A DNA stretch of 33,735 bases from Bryobacteraceae bacterium (GCA_014860455.1 JACZJQ010000142.1:1-33735); one strand, 5' to 3'. Numbered from the stretch's first letter, positions 16,208 through 25,509 are shown. Numbers and translations are program-made. The notes: a model not told the origin generated them from the letters alone.

Positions 16208-16251
16208 AGCCGGCGTGCGGTCGTGGTGACCCGCGCCGGCTTTCTGTTTTT
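16208..16251 (+). terminator. Rho-independent terminator of the sigma operon
   Basis: AGCCGGCG (16208-16215) pairs with CGCCGGCT (16234-16241), extended by CGG/CCG across a 2-base bulge, and is followed by TTCTGTTTTT. It lies 17 bases after the Spy-like stop. Confidence 0.8.
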
Positions 16252-16304
16252 GGCCCGGCGGTGATCCCCGGTGCGCCAAGCGGGTAGGATATGGGGTTGG
16301 AGGT

Positions 16305-17492
16305 GTGAGTTTGAACCCACTCATTCTGGCCCTCGTCCTGTGCGGCGCCGCGATGGCCGCGCCGCCTTTCATCGAGAAGACCGACATCTTCCCGCTCGAC
16401 AAGGAGCATAACCACGCGTCGGCGATTGTTGAGTTGCCGAATGGCGACCTGATGGTGTGCTGGTACCGCGGTTCGGGCGAGCGCACCGCCGACGATGTCC
16501 GCATCATGGCGGCGCGGAAGAAAAAGGGCGCGGCGAAGTGGAGCGAACCGTTTGTGCTGGAGGACGTTCCGGGGTTCCCGGACACCAACCCCGTGATCTG
16601 GGTGGATTCAAAGCAGCGCCTGTGGTTCTTCTGGCAGACCATCGTCGCCAACCAGTGGGAGACCGCCGTCACCCAGGTCCGCATCTCGACCGATTACCTG
16701 AAACCCGGCGTCCCCAAGTGGGAAACGTCACAGGCGCTTTTCCTGCGCCCGGACGACATGAAGGCGCGTGTCGATGAGTGGGTGGCCAAGCGGCCCGAAC
16801 TCAAGGCGCATCCGCGTTACGCACAGTTGCTGAAGCGCGCCGAAGACAAGTACTTCTCGCGCATGGGCTGGATGGGCCGCGCCCACCCGACTGAACTGCC
16901 TTCGGGGCGGATTCTGCTGCCGCTGTACTCCGACGGGTACAGTTTTTCGCTGATGGCCATCACCGACGATGGCGGCCGGACGTTCAAGGCCTCGCAGGTG
17001 ATTGTTGGCGCGGGCAACATCCAGCCGTCGATCGCGCGGCGCAAGGACGGGTCGCTTGTGGCCTACATGCGCGACAACGGTCCGCCGCCGAAGCGGGTTC
17101 AATTCACCGAATCGAAGGACAACGGCGCGTCCTGGACCATTGCCCGCGACACCGACATCCCGAATTCAGGCACCGGCCTGGAGGTGATCGTTCTGAAAGA
17201 CGGCCGCTGGCTGATGATCAACAACGACACCGAAAAAGACCGCTATTCGCTGGCCCTGACGCTTTCCGACGACGAAGGCAAGACCTGGAATTGGAAACGC
17301 CACATCGAACTGGACACGCGCACCGAACGGCCGGGCTCGTTTCATTACCCGTCGATCGTTCAGGCCAAAGACGGCAGCATCCAGGCCAGCTACAGCGTCT
17401 TCATGAACCACATCCCGAACGGCGAGCCGCGCAAGACGATCCGGCAGGCGCGGTTCAACGTCGAGTGGGTGGAGGCGGAAGACCCGAAATAG
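16305..17492 (+). CDS. secreted exo-alpha-sialidase-like BNR-repeat protein
   Basis: 395 residues from a GTG at 16305. The TTG at 16311 is a real alternative, because GGAGG at 16299-16303 is 7 bases from the TTG but only 1 from the GTG. A signal peptide (NPLILALVLCGAAMA) is followed by a six-bladed propeller of the BNR_2 type. Asp-box motifs are TDDGGRTF, SKDNGASW and SDDEGKTW. The opening blade has HNHASAIVELPNGDLMVCWY then RGSGERTADDVRI, resembling the arginine-bearing first blade of sialidases; PSGRILLPLYSDGYSFS and SFHYPSIVQAKDGSIQASYS complete the pattern. Homologues cleave terminal sialic acids or act on other glycans. Actual sialidase activity is not assured from the fold. It is a single gene with a secreted product. 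Confidence 0.8.
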   Translation: MSLNPLILALVLCGAAMAAPPFIEKTDIFPLDKEHNHASAIVELPNGDLMVCWYRGSGERTADDVRIMAARKKKGAAKWSEPFVLEDVPGFPDTNPVIWVDSKQRLWFFWQTIVANQWETAVTQVRISTDYLKPGVPKWETSQALFLRPDDMKARVDEWVAKRPELKAHPRYAQLLKRAEDKYFSRMGWMGRAHPTELPSGRILLPLYSDGYSFSLMAITDDGGRTFKASQVIVGAGNIQPSIARRKDGSLVAYMRDNGPPPKRVQFTESKDNGASWTIARDTDIPNSGTGLEVIVLKDGRWLMINNDTEKDRYSLALTLSDDEGKTWNWKRHIELDTRTERPGSFHYPSIVQAKDGSIQASYSVFMNHIPNGEPRKTIRQARFNVEWVEAEDPK

Positions 17493-17558
17493 AACGGCTC
17501 CGAATAGGCTTGCATTTTCCGCCGCCGGCGTTACATTGGGGGCAGAAAGGATGCCGCC

Positions 17559-17840
17559 ATGACCACGCAGTTCGTTCTTCTCGCCTATCTTGGCGCGTTT
17601 CTCTTCGCGGTCCTCTGTATGTATCTGTTCGGGCAGGCGCGGTGGTACTGGCACGTCGCCGCCATCGCCGTTGCTTTGGGCATGGGTTTGATGCCGCCCG
17701 TTCAGGGCTGGCAGGGACCGCTGTTTGACATGACTGTCGGTTCGCTGTTCATCATCCTGTTCACTTGGGGTGTGGGGGAACCGATCTACGATGCGATGAA
17801 GTTGCCGCATTTCCACGATCACCACAAAGGCCACGCCTGA
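17559..17840 (+). CDS. small membrane protein with His-rich C-terminus, function unknown
   Basis: 93 residues from the ATG at 17559, with AAAGGA 7 bases upstream. Three hydrophobic segments are likely: residues 4-24 (QFVLLAYLGAFLFAVLCMYL), 29-47 (WYWHVAAIAVALGMGLMP) and 57-75 (DMTVGSLFIILFTWGVGEP). The protein ends in HFHDHHKGHA, a short histidine cluster that could bind metal. I do not recognise the family. It is convergent with menG, with 61 bases between the two stops. Confidence 0.65.
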   Translation: MTTQFVLLAYLGAFLFAVLCMYLFGQARWYWHVAAIAVALGMGLMPPVQGWQGPLFDMTVGSLFIILFTWGVGEPIYDAMKLPHFHDHHKGHA

Positions 17841-17901
17841 CGGGTGTGACGCTTCAGACAATCGCCCGCGCCCCCGGCTGAGCTAGGCTTCAGGGTGAGC
17901 C

Positions 17902-18657
17902 TTACTCCGCGGCAGTCCCGATGTGCAGCGCCACGATGCCCAAGGTCATGCGCGTGAACTCGACGCGGGCGAATCCGCGTTCGCGCATCGCCTCGGCAAG
18001 TTCATCGCAACCGGGGAACTTCCTGACTGATTCGGGCAGGTAAGTGTAGGCGTCGGCCGAGCCCGAGATGAGCGCGCCGATCCGCGGCAGCACGTTGCGC
18101 GAATACCAGTTGTAGGCGGCGCGGAAGACCGGGTTGGGCGGTTGTGAGAATTCGAGGATGGCCAGTTGGCCGCCGGGGCGGAGGATGCGGCGGAGTTCGA
18201 CGAGGCCCTTGCGGTAGTTGGCGAAGTTGCGAAACCCGAAGGCGACGGTGATGAGATCGAACGAAGCGTCGGGCAGCGGCAGATTCAGTGCGTCGGCTTC
18301 GAACAGGACCGATTGGCCGCAGCGGGCGGCCACCTTGCGGCCGGCTTCGACCAGCATGGGGTGGCAGAAATCCGAACCATAAACGCGGGCCGAGCGGCGG
18401 GACTCAAGCGCCAGCATCAGGTCGCCGGTGCCGCAGCAGAGATCGATGACGCGGGCGTCCGGGCGCGTCAGGATGGGCGCGACGCGGCTGACGGTGCGGG
18501 CGCGCCAATAGCGGTCGGTCTGGAACGACAGCAGGTGGTTCAGTAGGTCGTAACGCCGGGCGACATGCCCGAACATGTTGCGGACGTAGCCGGCGGCCTG
18601 GGCCTCGGTTTCCGCGCCGGGGGGCGTGGTGCCATGTGCTGGCTTGGGCTGGCTCAT
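17902..18657 (-). CDS. menG: demethylmenaquinone methyltransferase (UbiE/MenG)
   Basis: 251 residues from the ATG at 18655-18657, which overlaps the aroB stop as ATGA. The family opening is present near residue 26 (NMFGHVARRYDLLNHLLSF, then TDRYWRARTV). SAM motif I is VIDLCCGTGDLML, followed by EADALNLPLPDASFD, the signature TVAFGFRNFANYRKGL, and RILRPGGQLAILEFSQP. The C-terminal family signature is NWYSRNVLPRIGALISG, then YTYLPESVRKFP. The enzyme C-methylates demethylmenaquinol, the last step of menaquinone synthesis, on the inner face of the membrane. UbiE proteins can also serve ubiquinone; the menaquinone role is chosen from the presumed taxon. Co-translation with aroB links quinone and chorismate supply. 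Confidence 0.92.
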   Translation of the reverse strand: MSQPKPAHGTTPPGAETEAQAAGYVRNMFGHVARRYDLLNHLLSFQTDRYWRARTVSRVAPILTRPDARVIDLCCGTGDLMLALESRRSARVYGSDFCHPMLVEAGRKVAARCGQSVLFEADALNLPLPDASFDLITVAFGFRNFANYRKGLVELRRILRPGGQLAILEFSQPPNPVFRAAYNWYSRNVLPRIGALISGSADAYTYLPESVRKFPGCDELAEAMRERGFARVEFTRMTLGIVALHIGTAAE

Positions 18658-19727
18658 TGAAGCGAAAGCCGGATGGCTTCGAGGACCGTCGCGTCGTCGA
18701 TACCCGAGACCACCTCAGTGGTGCCAATGGCCGTGGCGAGGACGAAATGGACCGAGCCTTGCAGCGCCTTCTTGTCTTTTTTCAGATGCGACGCCACGCG
18801 CACGGGGTCGAGTGAGTCCAGGGCGGGGAAGGGCCCGTAGAGATCCACTGTCTCGACGATCGCCTGGCAGTCTGCCGGGCTTAGCCGGCCGGTGAGATGC
18901 GACAGGTGCGCCGCGGCCTTCATGCCGATGCCGACGGCCTCGCCGTGGAGGAAGTGCGTGTAGCCCGTTTCGGCTTCCAGCGCGTGGCCTACGGTGTGGC
19001 CGAAGTTGAGGATCTTGCGCAGTCCGCTCTCTTTTTCGTCGGCCGAGACCACCTCGCACTTGATGCCGACGCTTTCGGCGATCATCTGTTCGATTGTCGA
19101 TGAATCCTTGGCCAGCACGTCCGCGGGCCGCAAACGCATGAGCTCGAACAGCCCGGCGGAGCGAATGACGCCGCATTTGACTACTTCCTGGATGCCGGCG
19201 CGGTATTCGCGTTCGGGCAGGGTGGCGAGCAGGTCGGGGTCAGTGAGAACAACCAGCGGCTGATGGAATGCGCCGACCAGGTTCTTTCCGCTGGCGAGGT
19301 TGGCGCCGGTTTTTCCGCCGACGCCGGCGTCGACCTGGGACAGCAGCGTTGTCGGGATCTGAATCACCGGGACACCGCGCATGAAGATGGCGGCCAGGAA
19401 TCCGCCGAGGTCGTTCACAATGCCGCCGCCAAAGGCGATGACGATGCTCGACCGGTCGCCGCCCTGGGCGACCATCTCCTCGGCCATGGCTTCAACCGCC
19501 GCCATGCGCTTGTTAATCTCGCCGCCGGGAAACGCGATGCGGTGGAACGCTCGGCCTTTCATCGCCGCGGTGAATGCGGCGCCGTAAAGTGCCCAGACGT
19601 CATCAGTGGAGACCACGAAAACGCGGCCTGCACGCGCGGGGATGAACTCCGGGACGCGCGCCAGACAGCCGCGTTCGACATGCGCCTGGTAGCTTTGGGT
19701 TGCCGTCTTCACGGCAAAGGAGGCCAT
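18654..19727 (-). CDS. aroB: 3-dehydroquinate synthase
   Basis: 357 residues from the ATG at 19725-19727; the frame stays open further upstream, but that would run into nadB and adds Pro/Arg-rich residues foreign to the family. NAD+- and zinc-site motifs are in place: AFGGGIVNDLGGFLAAIF, RGVPVIQIPTTLLSQVD, AGVGGKTGANLASGKNLVG, AFHQP, GIQEVVKCGVI, KILNFGHTVGHALE and HGEAVGIGM. The enzyme turns DAHP into 3-dehydroquinate, step two of the shikimate pathway. The loop DAGVGGKT differs from the common DSSVGGKT; this seems a tolerated variant. It is first in an operon with menG. Only 14 bases separate its start from that of nadB, and no ribosome site is seen, so a leaderless transcript is possible. 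Confidence 0.93.
   Translation of the reverse strand: MASFAVKTATQSYQAHVERGCLARVPEFIPARAGRVFVVSTDDVWALYGAAFTAAMKGRAFHRIAFPGGEINKRMAAVEAMAEEMVAQGGDRSSIVIAFGGGIVNDLGGFLAAIFMRGVPVIQIPTTLLSQVDAGVGGKTGANLASGKNLVGAFHQPLVVLTDPDLLATLPEREYRAGIQEVVKCGVIRSAGLFELMRLRPADVLAKDSSTIEQMIAESVGIKCEVVSADEKESGLRKILNFGHTVGHALEAETGYTHFLHGEAVGIGMKAAAHLSHLTGRLSPADCQAIVETVDLYGPFPALDSLDPVRVASHLKKDKKALQGSVHFVLATAIGTTEVVSGIDDATVLEAIRLSLQ
19700..19717. repeat. 7-bp perfect inverted repeat at the start of aroB, upstream of nadB
   Basis: TTGCCGT (19700-19706) and ACGGCAA (19711-19717) flank a 4-base loop. It lies inside the first codons of aroB and 25 bases upstream of the nadB ATG, where an operator for either gene would fall. 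It could equally be coincidence of the coding sequence. Confidence 0.3.
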
Positions 19728-19732
19728 ATGAT
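19727..19732 (+). promoter_or_regulatory. candidate -10 element of nadB (TATGAT), implying a leaderless mRNA
   Basis: TATGAT matches five of six consensus bases and ends 9 bases before the nadB ATG at 19742, so transcription would begin at or within a few bases of the start codon. No good -35 is found 16-18 bases upstream (CGTCTT region). nadB also has no ribosome site, consistent with leaderless expression. Confidence 0.4.
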
Positions 19733-19741
19733 CGTTGTACC

Positions 19742-21301
19742 ATGTGGGGTATCGACAGCTTGACCGACAGCATACGGGTGGACTTCCTCGTCGTTGGCGC
19801 GGGCGTGGCCGGTCTGCGGGCGGCGATTGAGTTGGCGCCTCACGGCCAGGTGCTGGTTGTGGCCAAGGACAGCCTGAAGGAATCGTCATCGGAATACGCG
19901 CAGGGCGGCATCGCGGTGGCGTTGAGCGACGAGGACGAGGTGAGCCTGCATGAGTCCGATACGCTGGCCGCCGGCGACGGGCTTTGTGATCCGTCGGCGG
20001 TCAAGGTGCTTGTCGAGCAAGGCCCGGTGCGCATCCAGGAACTCATCGAGTGGGGCACGCAGTTTGACCGTGAAGGTTCGAAATTGCTGTTCGCCCGCGA
20101 AGGCGCGCACTGCCGCAGCCGCGTGCTGCATTCGCATGGCGATTCGACGGGACGCGAGATCTCGCGGGCCCTTTATCAAAAAGCGGCTTCGCTTCCCAAT
20201 GTCACGTTCAGAAGCTACTCGGCTGTGGTCGATCTGCTGACCTGCGAAGGGCGGGTGGCGGGCGCGTATGCGCTGGAGCGGGAGTCGGGCAAACTGGTTC
20301 CCATCCGGGCCAGGGCGGTCCTACTAGCCACTGGCGGCATGGGCCGGCTCTACCGTGACACGACCAACCCGGATGTCGCCACCGGCGACGGTGTGGCGAT
20401 GGCCTGGCGCTGCGGCGCAACCGTCGGCGACCTCGAGTTCATTCAATTCCACCCGACGGCGCTCCATGTCGAGGGCGCGCCGCGGTTTCTGCTGTCCGAG
20501 GCTTTGCGTGGCGAAGGCGCGAAGCTGTTGAACGCATCGGGCGAGCGCTTCATGCAGCGGTATCACCCGATGGCTGAACTGGCGCCGCGCGATGTGGTTT
20601 CGCGGTCGATCGTCGAGGAGATGCGGCGCGAGAACTCACGCCACGTCCATCTGGACCTGTCGGGCCGAGGCAATTTCGTCCGCGATCGTTTTCCGCGCAT
20701 CTACGAAACCTGCTTGAACCACGGCATCGATCTCGATCAGATGCCCGCGCCGGTGCTGCCGGCCGCGCACTACGCGATGGGCGGCGTAGTCACCGACCTG
20801 TGGGGCCGGACCGGCATCGATGGCCTGTATGCCGCCGGCGAAGCCGCCTGCACGGGTGTCCACGGCGCAAACCGGCTGGCCTCGAATTCGCTGCTCGAAG
20901 GGATCGTCTACGGCGCCCGCGCAGCACAGGTGATGACGGAAGCCAATCTCCTTTCCGGTCCGGCGGACCAGCCGCCCGATTTCCTGGTCCCCGACATCGG
21001 CGAAGACGACCTGCGCTGGTGGTGCTGGACCGAGGCCGGACTGCTGCGGTCGGGCGAGGGCTTGAACAAGCTGATTGCCCGCATGAATCGCGCGCCGCTC
21101 GCGCCGCGTTCGCGAATCACCCGCGCCGCCGCTGAGTTGCGGGGCATGCATCAGGTGGTGACGCTCATCGCCCGCAGCGCGCTGGCCCGGCAGGAAAGCC
21201 GCGGGTCACACCGCCGGATGGACTATCCTGGAAGTTCGGACGCCTTCAAGAAACATTCGCGCGTCCGGCTGTCCACCGATGAAATTACCTTCAGTTCCTA
21301 A
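19742..21301 (+). CDS. nadB: L-aspartate oxidase
   Basis: 519 residues from the ATG at 19742. FAD-binding GAGVAGL is at residues 19-25, with AAIELAPHGQVLVVAKD after it. The succinate dehydrogenase/aspartate oxidase signatures follow: SSEYAQGGIAVAL, HESDTLAAGDGLCD, HSHGDSTGREISRAL, ATGGMGRLYRDTTNPD, EFIQFHPTALH, FLLSEALRGEGAKLLN, HYAMGGVVTD and GVHGANRLASNSLLEGIVYG. The enzyme oxidises L-aspartate to iminoaspartate, the first step of de novo NAD synthesis (with NadA/NadC, not in this window). The fumarate-reductase relatives are longer and have membrane partners, so nadB is the better call. Its last 23 bases overlap the exchanger gene downstream. Confidence 0.95.
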   Translation: MWGIDSLTDSIRVDFLVVGAGVAGLRAAIELAPHGQVLVVAKDSLKESSSEYAQGGIAVALSDEDEVSLHESDTLAAGDGLCDPSAVKVLVEQGPVRIQELIEWGTQFDREGSKLLFAREGAHCRSRVLHSHGDSTGREISRALYQKAASLPNVTFRSYSAVVDLLTCEGRVAGAYALERESGKLVPIRARAVLLATGGMGRLYRDTTNPDVATGDGVAMAWRCGATVGDLEFIQFHPTALHVEGAPRFLLSEALRGEGAKLLNASGERFMQRYHPMAELAPRDVVSRSIVEEMRRENSRHVHLDLSGRGNFVRDRFPRIYETCLNHGIDLDQMPAPVLPAAHYAMGGVVTDLWGRTGIDGLYAAGEAACTGVHGANRLASNSLLEGIVYGARAAQVMTEANLLSGPADQPPDFLVPDIGEDDLRWWCWTEAGLLRSGEGLNKLIARMNRAPLAPRSRITRAAAELRGMHQVVTLIARSALARQESRGSHRRMDYPGSSDAFKKHSRVRLSTDEITFSS

Positions 21302-22568
21302 GCTCGCTCACCGCCCGCTCTCGACTCGCTCGGCAGTTATCGCATCGGGTTCATGCTTCGCTTTACTGGCCTCACTTGAGCTGATGCAGGTGGGACCGGA
21401 AACGGCCCTTTGGGCAACCCCGGCGATTCTGGTTGCGGCGATCCTGATCGCCTGGGCGGCCGAATCGGCGCAGTTCTATGTCGCGCAGGGCTTCGCGCTG
21501 GCCATCCTGGCTTGGCTCCAGACTTTGCCGGAATTCGCTGTCGAAGCCGTCCTGGCCTGGAGGCAGCAGGTGCCGCTTTTGCTCGCGGGGCTCACGGGCG
21601 CCCTGCGGCTACTGACCGGTTTGGGCTGGCCGATGATCTACTTCACGGCGGCCTTCTTCTACCGGCGCAAGTACGGCAAGGCGATGGGCACAATCAAGCT
21701 GCACGACGAGCATTGCGTCGAGGTCGTCGGATTACTGGTGCCGCTGCTCTACATGTTCGTGGTCTGGTACAAGTCGACGCTGGACCTGATCGACGCGGCG
21801 GTGCTGATTCTCATCTATGCCGCCTATCTGGTGGTGCTGTCGAGGATGCCTCCGCAGGGCGCCGAAGGGATCGAGGATCTGGACCGCGTTCCGAAAGCGA
21901 TTGTGACTGCGCGCCCGGCAATCCGCAATCTGGCGATCATCGGACTGTTCGCCGGCGGCGGCGCGCTGATTTACTTCACCGCCGAGCCTTTCCTGGGCAG
22001 TCTGCTAGCGGTTTCGGCCCTGATCGGCGTTCCCAGTTTCGTCTTCGTGCAATGGGTGGCCCCGTTCGTCTCCGAATTCCCGGAGAAGGTCTCGGCGTTC
22101 TACTGGGCGCGGACCATTGACCGTGCACCAATGGCGCTGATGAACATGGTGTCGTCCAACATCAACCAGTGGACCCTGTTGGCGGCCATGCTCCCCATCA
22201 TCTTCTCGATCAGCCGCGGCGCGCCCTCCGCCATTCCGTTTGATTCGCAGCAGGAACTCGAACTGCTCATGACCATCGGGCAGTCGCTGGTGGCCATGAT
22301 CTTCCTCCTCAACATGGAGATGATGTGGTGGGAAGCCGGGGCATTGTTCTCGTTGTGGTTCATTCAGTTCCTTGCTTCGCCCGTCCATCCGGGCGAGGAA
22401 TGGTGGCGGATTCTGGCGTCCCACACCCATGAATGGGTCACCTGGGCCTACTTCATCTGGTTCGGCATCGAAGTGTTGCGGGCGATCTTTGGAAACAGGT
22501 CGCCGGCAGCCTTCGTCCTGTTCGGCCAGATGTGGCGGACCCATATCCGTCCATCCCGTGCGGCGTAG
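21279..22568 (+). CDS. CaCA-superfamily (sodium/calcium exchanger-like) membrane protein
   Basis: 429 residues from the ATG at 21279, overlapping nadB by 23 bases. About ten to eleven hydrophobic helices. Two internal inverted alpha-repeats with conserved acidic centres are seen: ILAWLQTLPEFAVEAVLAW around 77-95 and WVAPFVSEFPEKVSAFYWA around 259-277, the second continuing into MVSSNINQWTLLAAMLP. In the family these glutamates bind the exported cation. LPEF/EFPE and the following SSNINQW are the parts most like the CaCA pattern (PE.., N..G.). A cation:H+ or cation:Na+ antiporter in the inner membrane is likely; which cation is unknown. The overlap with nadB implies a shared transcript but there is no known functional link. 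Confidence 0.75.
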   Translation: MKLPSVPKLAHRPLSTRSAVIASGSCFALLASLELMQVGPETALWATPAILVAAILIAWAAESAQFYVAQGFALAILAWLQTLPEFAVEAVLAWRQQVPLLLAGLTGALRLLTGLGWPMIYFTAAFFYRRKYGKAMGTIKLHDEHCVEVVGLLVPLLYMFVVWYKSTLDLIDAAVLILIYAAYLVVLSRMPPQGAEGIEDLDRVPKAIVTARPAIRNLAIIGLFAGGGALIYFTAEPFLGSLLAVSALIGVPSFVFVQWVAPFVSEFPEKVSAFYWARTIDRAPMALMNMVSSNINQWTLLAAMLPIIFSISRGAPSAIPFDSQQELELLMTIGQSLVAMIFLLNMEMMWWEAGALFSLWFIQFLASPVHPGEEWWRILASHTHEWVTWAYFIWFGIEVLRAIFGNRSPAAFVLFGQMWRTHIRPSRAA

Positions 22569-22606
22569 ACTAGAAACAAATGCAGACGAACGAGGGAAGC
22601 GGGCGC

Positions 22607-23134
22607 ATGCACGGAACCACCATCCTCTGCGTCCGACGGGCCGGGAAACTGGTGCTGGCGGGCGACGGTCAGGTGACGCTCGGCAGCGAGGTTCTCAAGG
22701 CCACCACCAACAAGCTGCGCAAGCTGTTCAAAGACAAGATCCTGGCCGGGTTCGCCGGCTCAACCGCCGACGCCTTTGCCCTGTTCGCGCGCTTTGAAGC
22801 GAAGCTGGAGGCCCATAACGGCAACCTGCCGCGCGCCGTCGTCGAACTGGCCAAAGACTGGCGCACCGACAAGATCCTCCGCCATCTCGATGCTCTACTT
22901 CTGGTGGCTGACGGCAAGAACATGTACATTCTCAGCGGGCAGGGCGACGTGATCGAACCGGATGGCGACTGCGCGTCGATTGGCTCGGGCGGCGGATTCG
23001 CCAAGGCCGCGGCCACGGCGCTGCTTGAAAACACCAAACTCGGCGCTCGCGATGTGGCCGAAAAGTCGATGAAGATCGCCGCCGACACCTGCATCTACAC
23101 CAACCACAACATCGTCTATCTGGAGCTGCCCTAA
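22607..23134 (+). CDS. hslV: HslV, proteasome-like peptidase subunit of HslUV
   Basis: 175 residues from the ATG at 22607, preceded 9 bases upstream by GAGGGA. An ATG at 22580 is also in frame but lacks a ribosome site. The chosen start gives [11 protein letters not shown], the usual short propeptide ahead of the N-terminal threonine nucleophile (MHG removed). Core motifs: [70 protein letters not shown] and [12 protein letters not shown]. HslV forms a double hexamer that degrades proteins fed by the HslU ATPase in the cytoplasm. hslU starts 3 bases after its stop, the standard pairing. Confidence 0.97.
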   Translation: MHGTTILCVRRAGKLVLAGDGQVTLGSEVLKATTNKLRKLFKDKILAGFAGSTADAFALFARFEAKLEAHNGNLPRAVVELAKDWRTDKILRHLDALLLVADGKNMYILSGQGDVIEPDGDCASIGSGGGFAKAAATALLENTKLGARDVAEKSMKIAADTCIYTNHNIVYLELP

Positions 23135-23137
23135 ACC

Positions 23138-24496
23138 ATGGTCATCTACCTTCCCGGCGACTCCAACCGCGACGAGCCGCTGCTCGACGAACTGACGCCC
23201 CGCCAGATTGTCGCCGAACTCGACAAATACGTCGTTGGCCAGGCCGAGGCCAAACGCGCCATCGCCGTGGCGCTGCGCAACCGTATCCGCCGCCGCAAGC
23301 TCGATCCCGAAATGGCCGAGGAGGTGCTGCCCAAGAACATCCTCATGATCGGTCAGACCGGCGTCGGCAAGACTGAACTGGCCCGCCGCCTGGCGCGGCT
23401 GGCGAACTCGCCGTTCCTCAAGGTGGAGGCCAGCAAGTTCACCGAAGTTGGCTATGTCGGCCGCGATGTCGAATCGATGATCCGCGATCTGGTGGAGATC
23501 TCCATCGACATGATCCGCGAGGAGAAGCTCGAAGAAGTGGCCGACCGGGCAGAGGACGCCGCCGAGGACCGTCTGCTGGACGTCCTGCTGCCTCCTCCGC
23601 CTGAACCTACCGAAAGCTACGACCGTTCGCGTGAGAAGATGCGCGAGAAGCTACGCGCCGGGCGGCTCGACGACCGGGTTGTCGAAATCGATGTCCGTGA
23701 GCGCCCGCCCAGCCTCGAAGTGCTCGCCAACACCGGAAACGAAGAGATGGACATGAACCTGCGCGAATTCCTGCCGGCGTTGTTCGGCAACCGTTCGCGC
23801 AAACGGACAATGAGGGTCGCCGAAGCGTTCGAGTACCTGACGCAGGAAGAAGAGCACAAGCTCATCGACATGGAGCAGGTCACGCGCATGGCCGTCGAGC
23901 GGGCTGAGCGTAACGGCATCATCTTCCTCGACGAGGTGGACAAGATCGCCGGGCGCGAAGGCGGCCACGGACCCGATGTATCGCGCGAAGGCGTTCAACG
24001 CGACATCCTGCCCATCGTCGAAGGCACCACGGTCAACACCCGCTACGGTTTCATCCGCACCGACCATATCCTGTTTATCGCCGCCGGGGCGTTTCACGTC
24101 AGCAAGCCGTCGGACATGATCCCGGAGTTGCAGGGCAGGTTCCCGATCCGCGTCGAACTGAAGCCGCTCACCGAGCAGGACTTCGTCCGTATCCTCACCG
24201 AGCCGAAGTCGGCGCTCACCAAGCAGTACACGGCGCTGATGGAGACCGAGGGCGTGCAACTGACCTTTACCGTGGATGGCATCGCCGAAATGGCGCGCAT
24301 GGCCGTGGTGGTGAACGACACGACCGAGAACATCGGCGCCAGGCGCCTGCATACAATCCTCGAATACGTGCTCGAAGAGATCTCCTTCGAGGGTCCGGAC
24401 CTGAAGAAGAAGAAGGTCACCATCGACGCGGCCTATGTCCGAGGCCGTCTGGCGAGCATCGTCGTCGATCAGGACCTGAGCCGCTACATCCTGTGA
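23138..24496 (+). CDS. hslU: HslU, ATPase/unfoldase subunit of HslUV
   Basis: 452 residues from the ATG at 23138, 3 bases after hslV. N-terminal [20 protein letters not shown]; Walker A GQTGVGKT at 72-79; pore loop GYVGRD at 105-110; Walker [13 protein letters not shown] with D265/E266; sensor region [20 protein letters not shown]; and the C-terminal tail ending DLSRYIL, which docks into HslV. Between about 130 and 230 lies the inserted I domain with a proline/glutamate-rich stretch ([11 protein letters not shown]). The length is normal (440-470). HslU hexamers unfold substrates using ATP and pass them to HslV. The stop overlaps the lipoprotein start (GTGA). Confidence 0.97.
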   Translation: MVIYLPGDSNRDEPLLDELTPRQIVAELDKYVVGQAEAKRAIAVALRNRIRRRKLDPEMAEEVLPKNILMIGQTGVGKTELARRLARLANSPFLKVEASKFTEVGYVGRDVESMIRDLVEISIDMIREEKLEEVADRAEDAAEDRLLDVLLPPPPEPTESYDRSREKMREKLRAGRLDDRVVEIDVRERPPSLEVLANTGNEEMDMNLREFLPALFGNRSRKRTMRVAEAFEYLTQEEEHKLIDMEQVTRMAVERAERNGIIFLDEVDKIAGREGGHGPDVSREGVQRDILPIVEGTTVNTRYGFIRTDHILFIAAGAFHVSKPSDMIPELQGRFPIRVELKPLTEQDFVRILTEPKSALTKQYTALMETEGVQLTFTVDGIAEMARMAVVVNDTTENIGARRLHTILEYVLEEISFEGPDLKKKKVTIDAAYVRGRLASIVVDQDLSRYIL

Positions 24497-25485
24497 AAAC
24501 GACTCGCGTTCAGGCCGTTGTGCTACTCGCCGCCGCGCTCGGCGGATGCGGCTACGTCGGCGCACCGTTGCCGCCGGCGCTTTATATCCCCGTTCCCGTC
24601 AGCGGCTTCAGCGCGACGCAGCACTCCGGCAGGATCGAGATCCGGTTCACCCCATCGCTTGAATCCACCGACGGCATGGTGCTCGACCGGCTCTCAGCCA
24701 TCGAACTTAGGGTGGGCGAGAACACGGCAGGGCCGGAGTTTCAGATAGACCGCTGGGCTGCCGGCGCCAGGCGCATCGAGGTGGCCGAGATCAAGGCGGA
24801 ACAGACTCTAGTCGGTGTCCCGGTCGCCGGATGGGAAGGCAAGGACGTGGTGATCGCCGTCCGGCCGATTGGACCGCGCGGCCGGCCCGGTAACTGGTCG
24901 CCGCCCGTGGTGCTGCGTGTCGTGGCCGCTCCGGAGGCTCCAGCCGGTCTGAAGGTGGAATCGGCGCCGGGCGGTGTGCTGGTGACATGGAATCCAGGTG
25001 CTCCGGGTGTTGTCCGCATCTACCGCCGCGCCGCTCGGGACGAAGCCGAATCGCTGGCCGGAACGTCGGAGGAATCAGGATTCCTCGACGCCTCGGCGGT
25101 GGTCGGAAACGAGTACGTGTATAGGGCCCAGCGCGTGGTCGCGTCAGAGGGCAGCGCCGCGGAGAGTCCGTATACGGCCCCGGTTTCCATCACTCCTCAG
25201 GACACTTTCCCGCCCGCCGTGCCTGCCAACCTGGTGATCCAGGCAGGCATCGGCGCGGTGGAGTTGGCCTGGGACCGGAACGCGGAAGCCGACGTTGCAG
25301 GCTACCGGGTGTGGCGTGCAGAGGGCGATCAACCGCTCAAGCCGCTTGGCGAACAGGTGGCTACGGCGTCCTACAGCGACAAGTCTGTCGAGGCCGGCAA
25401 GCGGTACCGGTATGCCGTTTCGTCTGTCGACATGGCAGGCAATGAGAGCACGCCCTGCGAGGCGGCCGGAGTCCTGTATCAGTGA
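24493..25485 (+). CDS. lipoprotein with fibronectin type III domains
   Basis: 330 residues from a GTG at 24493 that overlaps the hslU stop. The signal ends in a lipobox, AALGGC, with the lipidated cysteine at residue 19, so the mature protein is membrane-anchored in the envelope. Three beta-sandwich domains follow: one diverged (about 35-145), then two recognisable FN3 domains, [20 protein letters not shown] to YVYRAQRV and [19 protein letters not shown] to [18 protein letters not shown]3 domains usually mediate binding. No enzyme motif is seen. The coupling to hslUV is physical, and a functional link is not established. Confidence 0.8.
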   Translation: MKTTRVQAVVLLAAALGGCGYVGAPLPPALYIPVPVSGFSATQHSGRIEIRFTPSLESTDGMVLDRLSAIELRVGENTAGPEFQIDRWAAGARRIEVAEIKAEQTLVGVPVAGWEGKDVVIAVRPIGPRGRPGNWSPPVVLRVVAAPEAPAGLKVESAPGGVLVTWNPGAPGVVRIYRRAARDEAESLAGTSEESGFLDASAVVGNEYVYRAQRVVASEGSAAESPYTAPVSITPQDTFPPAVPANLVIQAGIGAVELAWDRNAEADVAGYRVWRAEGDQPLKPLGEQVATASYSDKSVEAGKRYRYAVSSVDMAGNESTPCEAAGVLYQ

Positions 25486-25509
25486 TAATGCGTTGAGGAA
25501 AGAGCCGCC

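Noticed and set aside
15286-16320. A 344-codon open frame on the - strand across the anti-sigma and Spy-like genes
   Set aside because: It covers two genes and a terminator, and its residues (Arg/His/Leu) suggest an antisense artefact.
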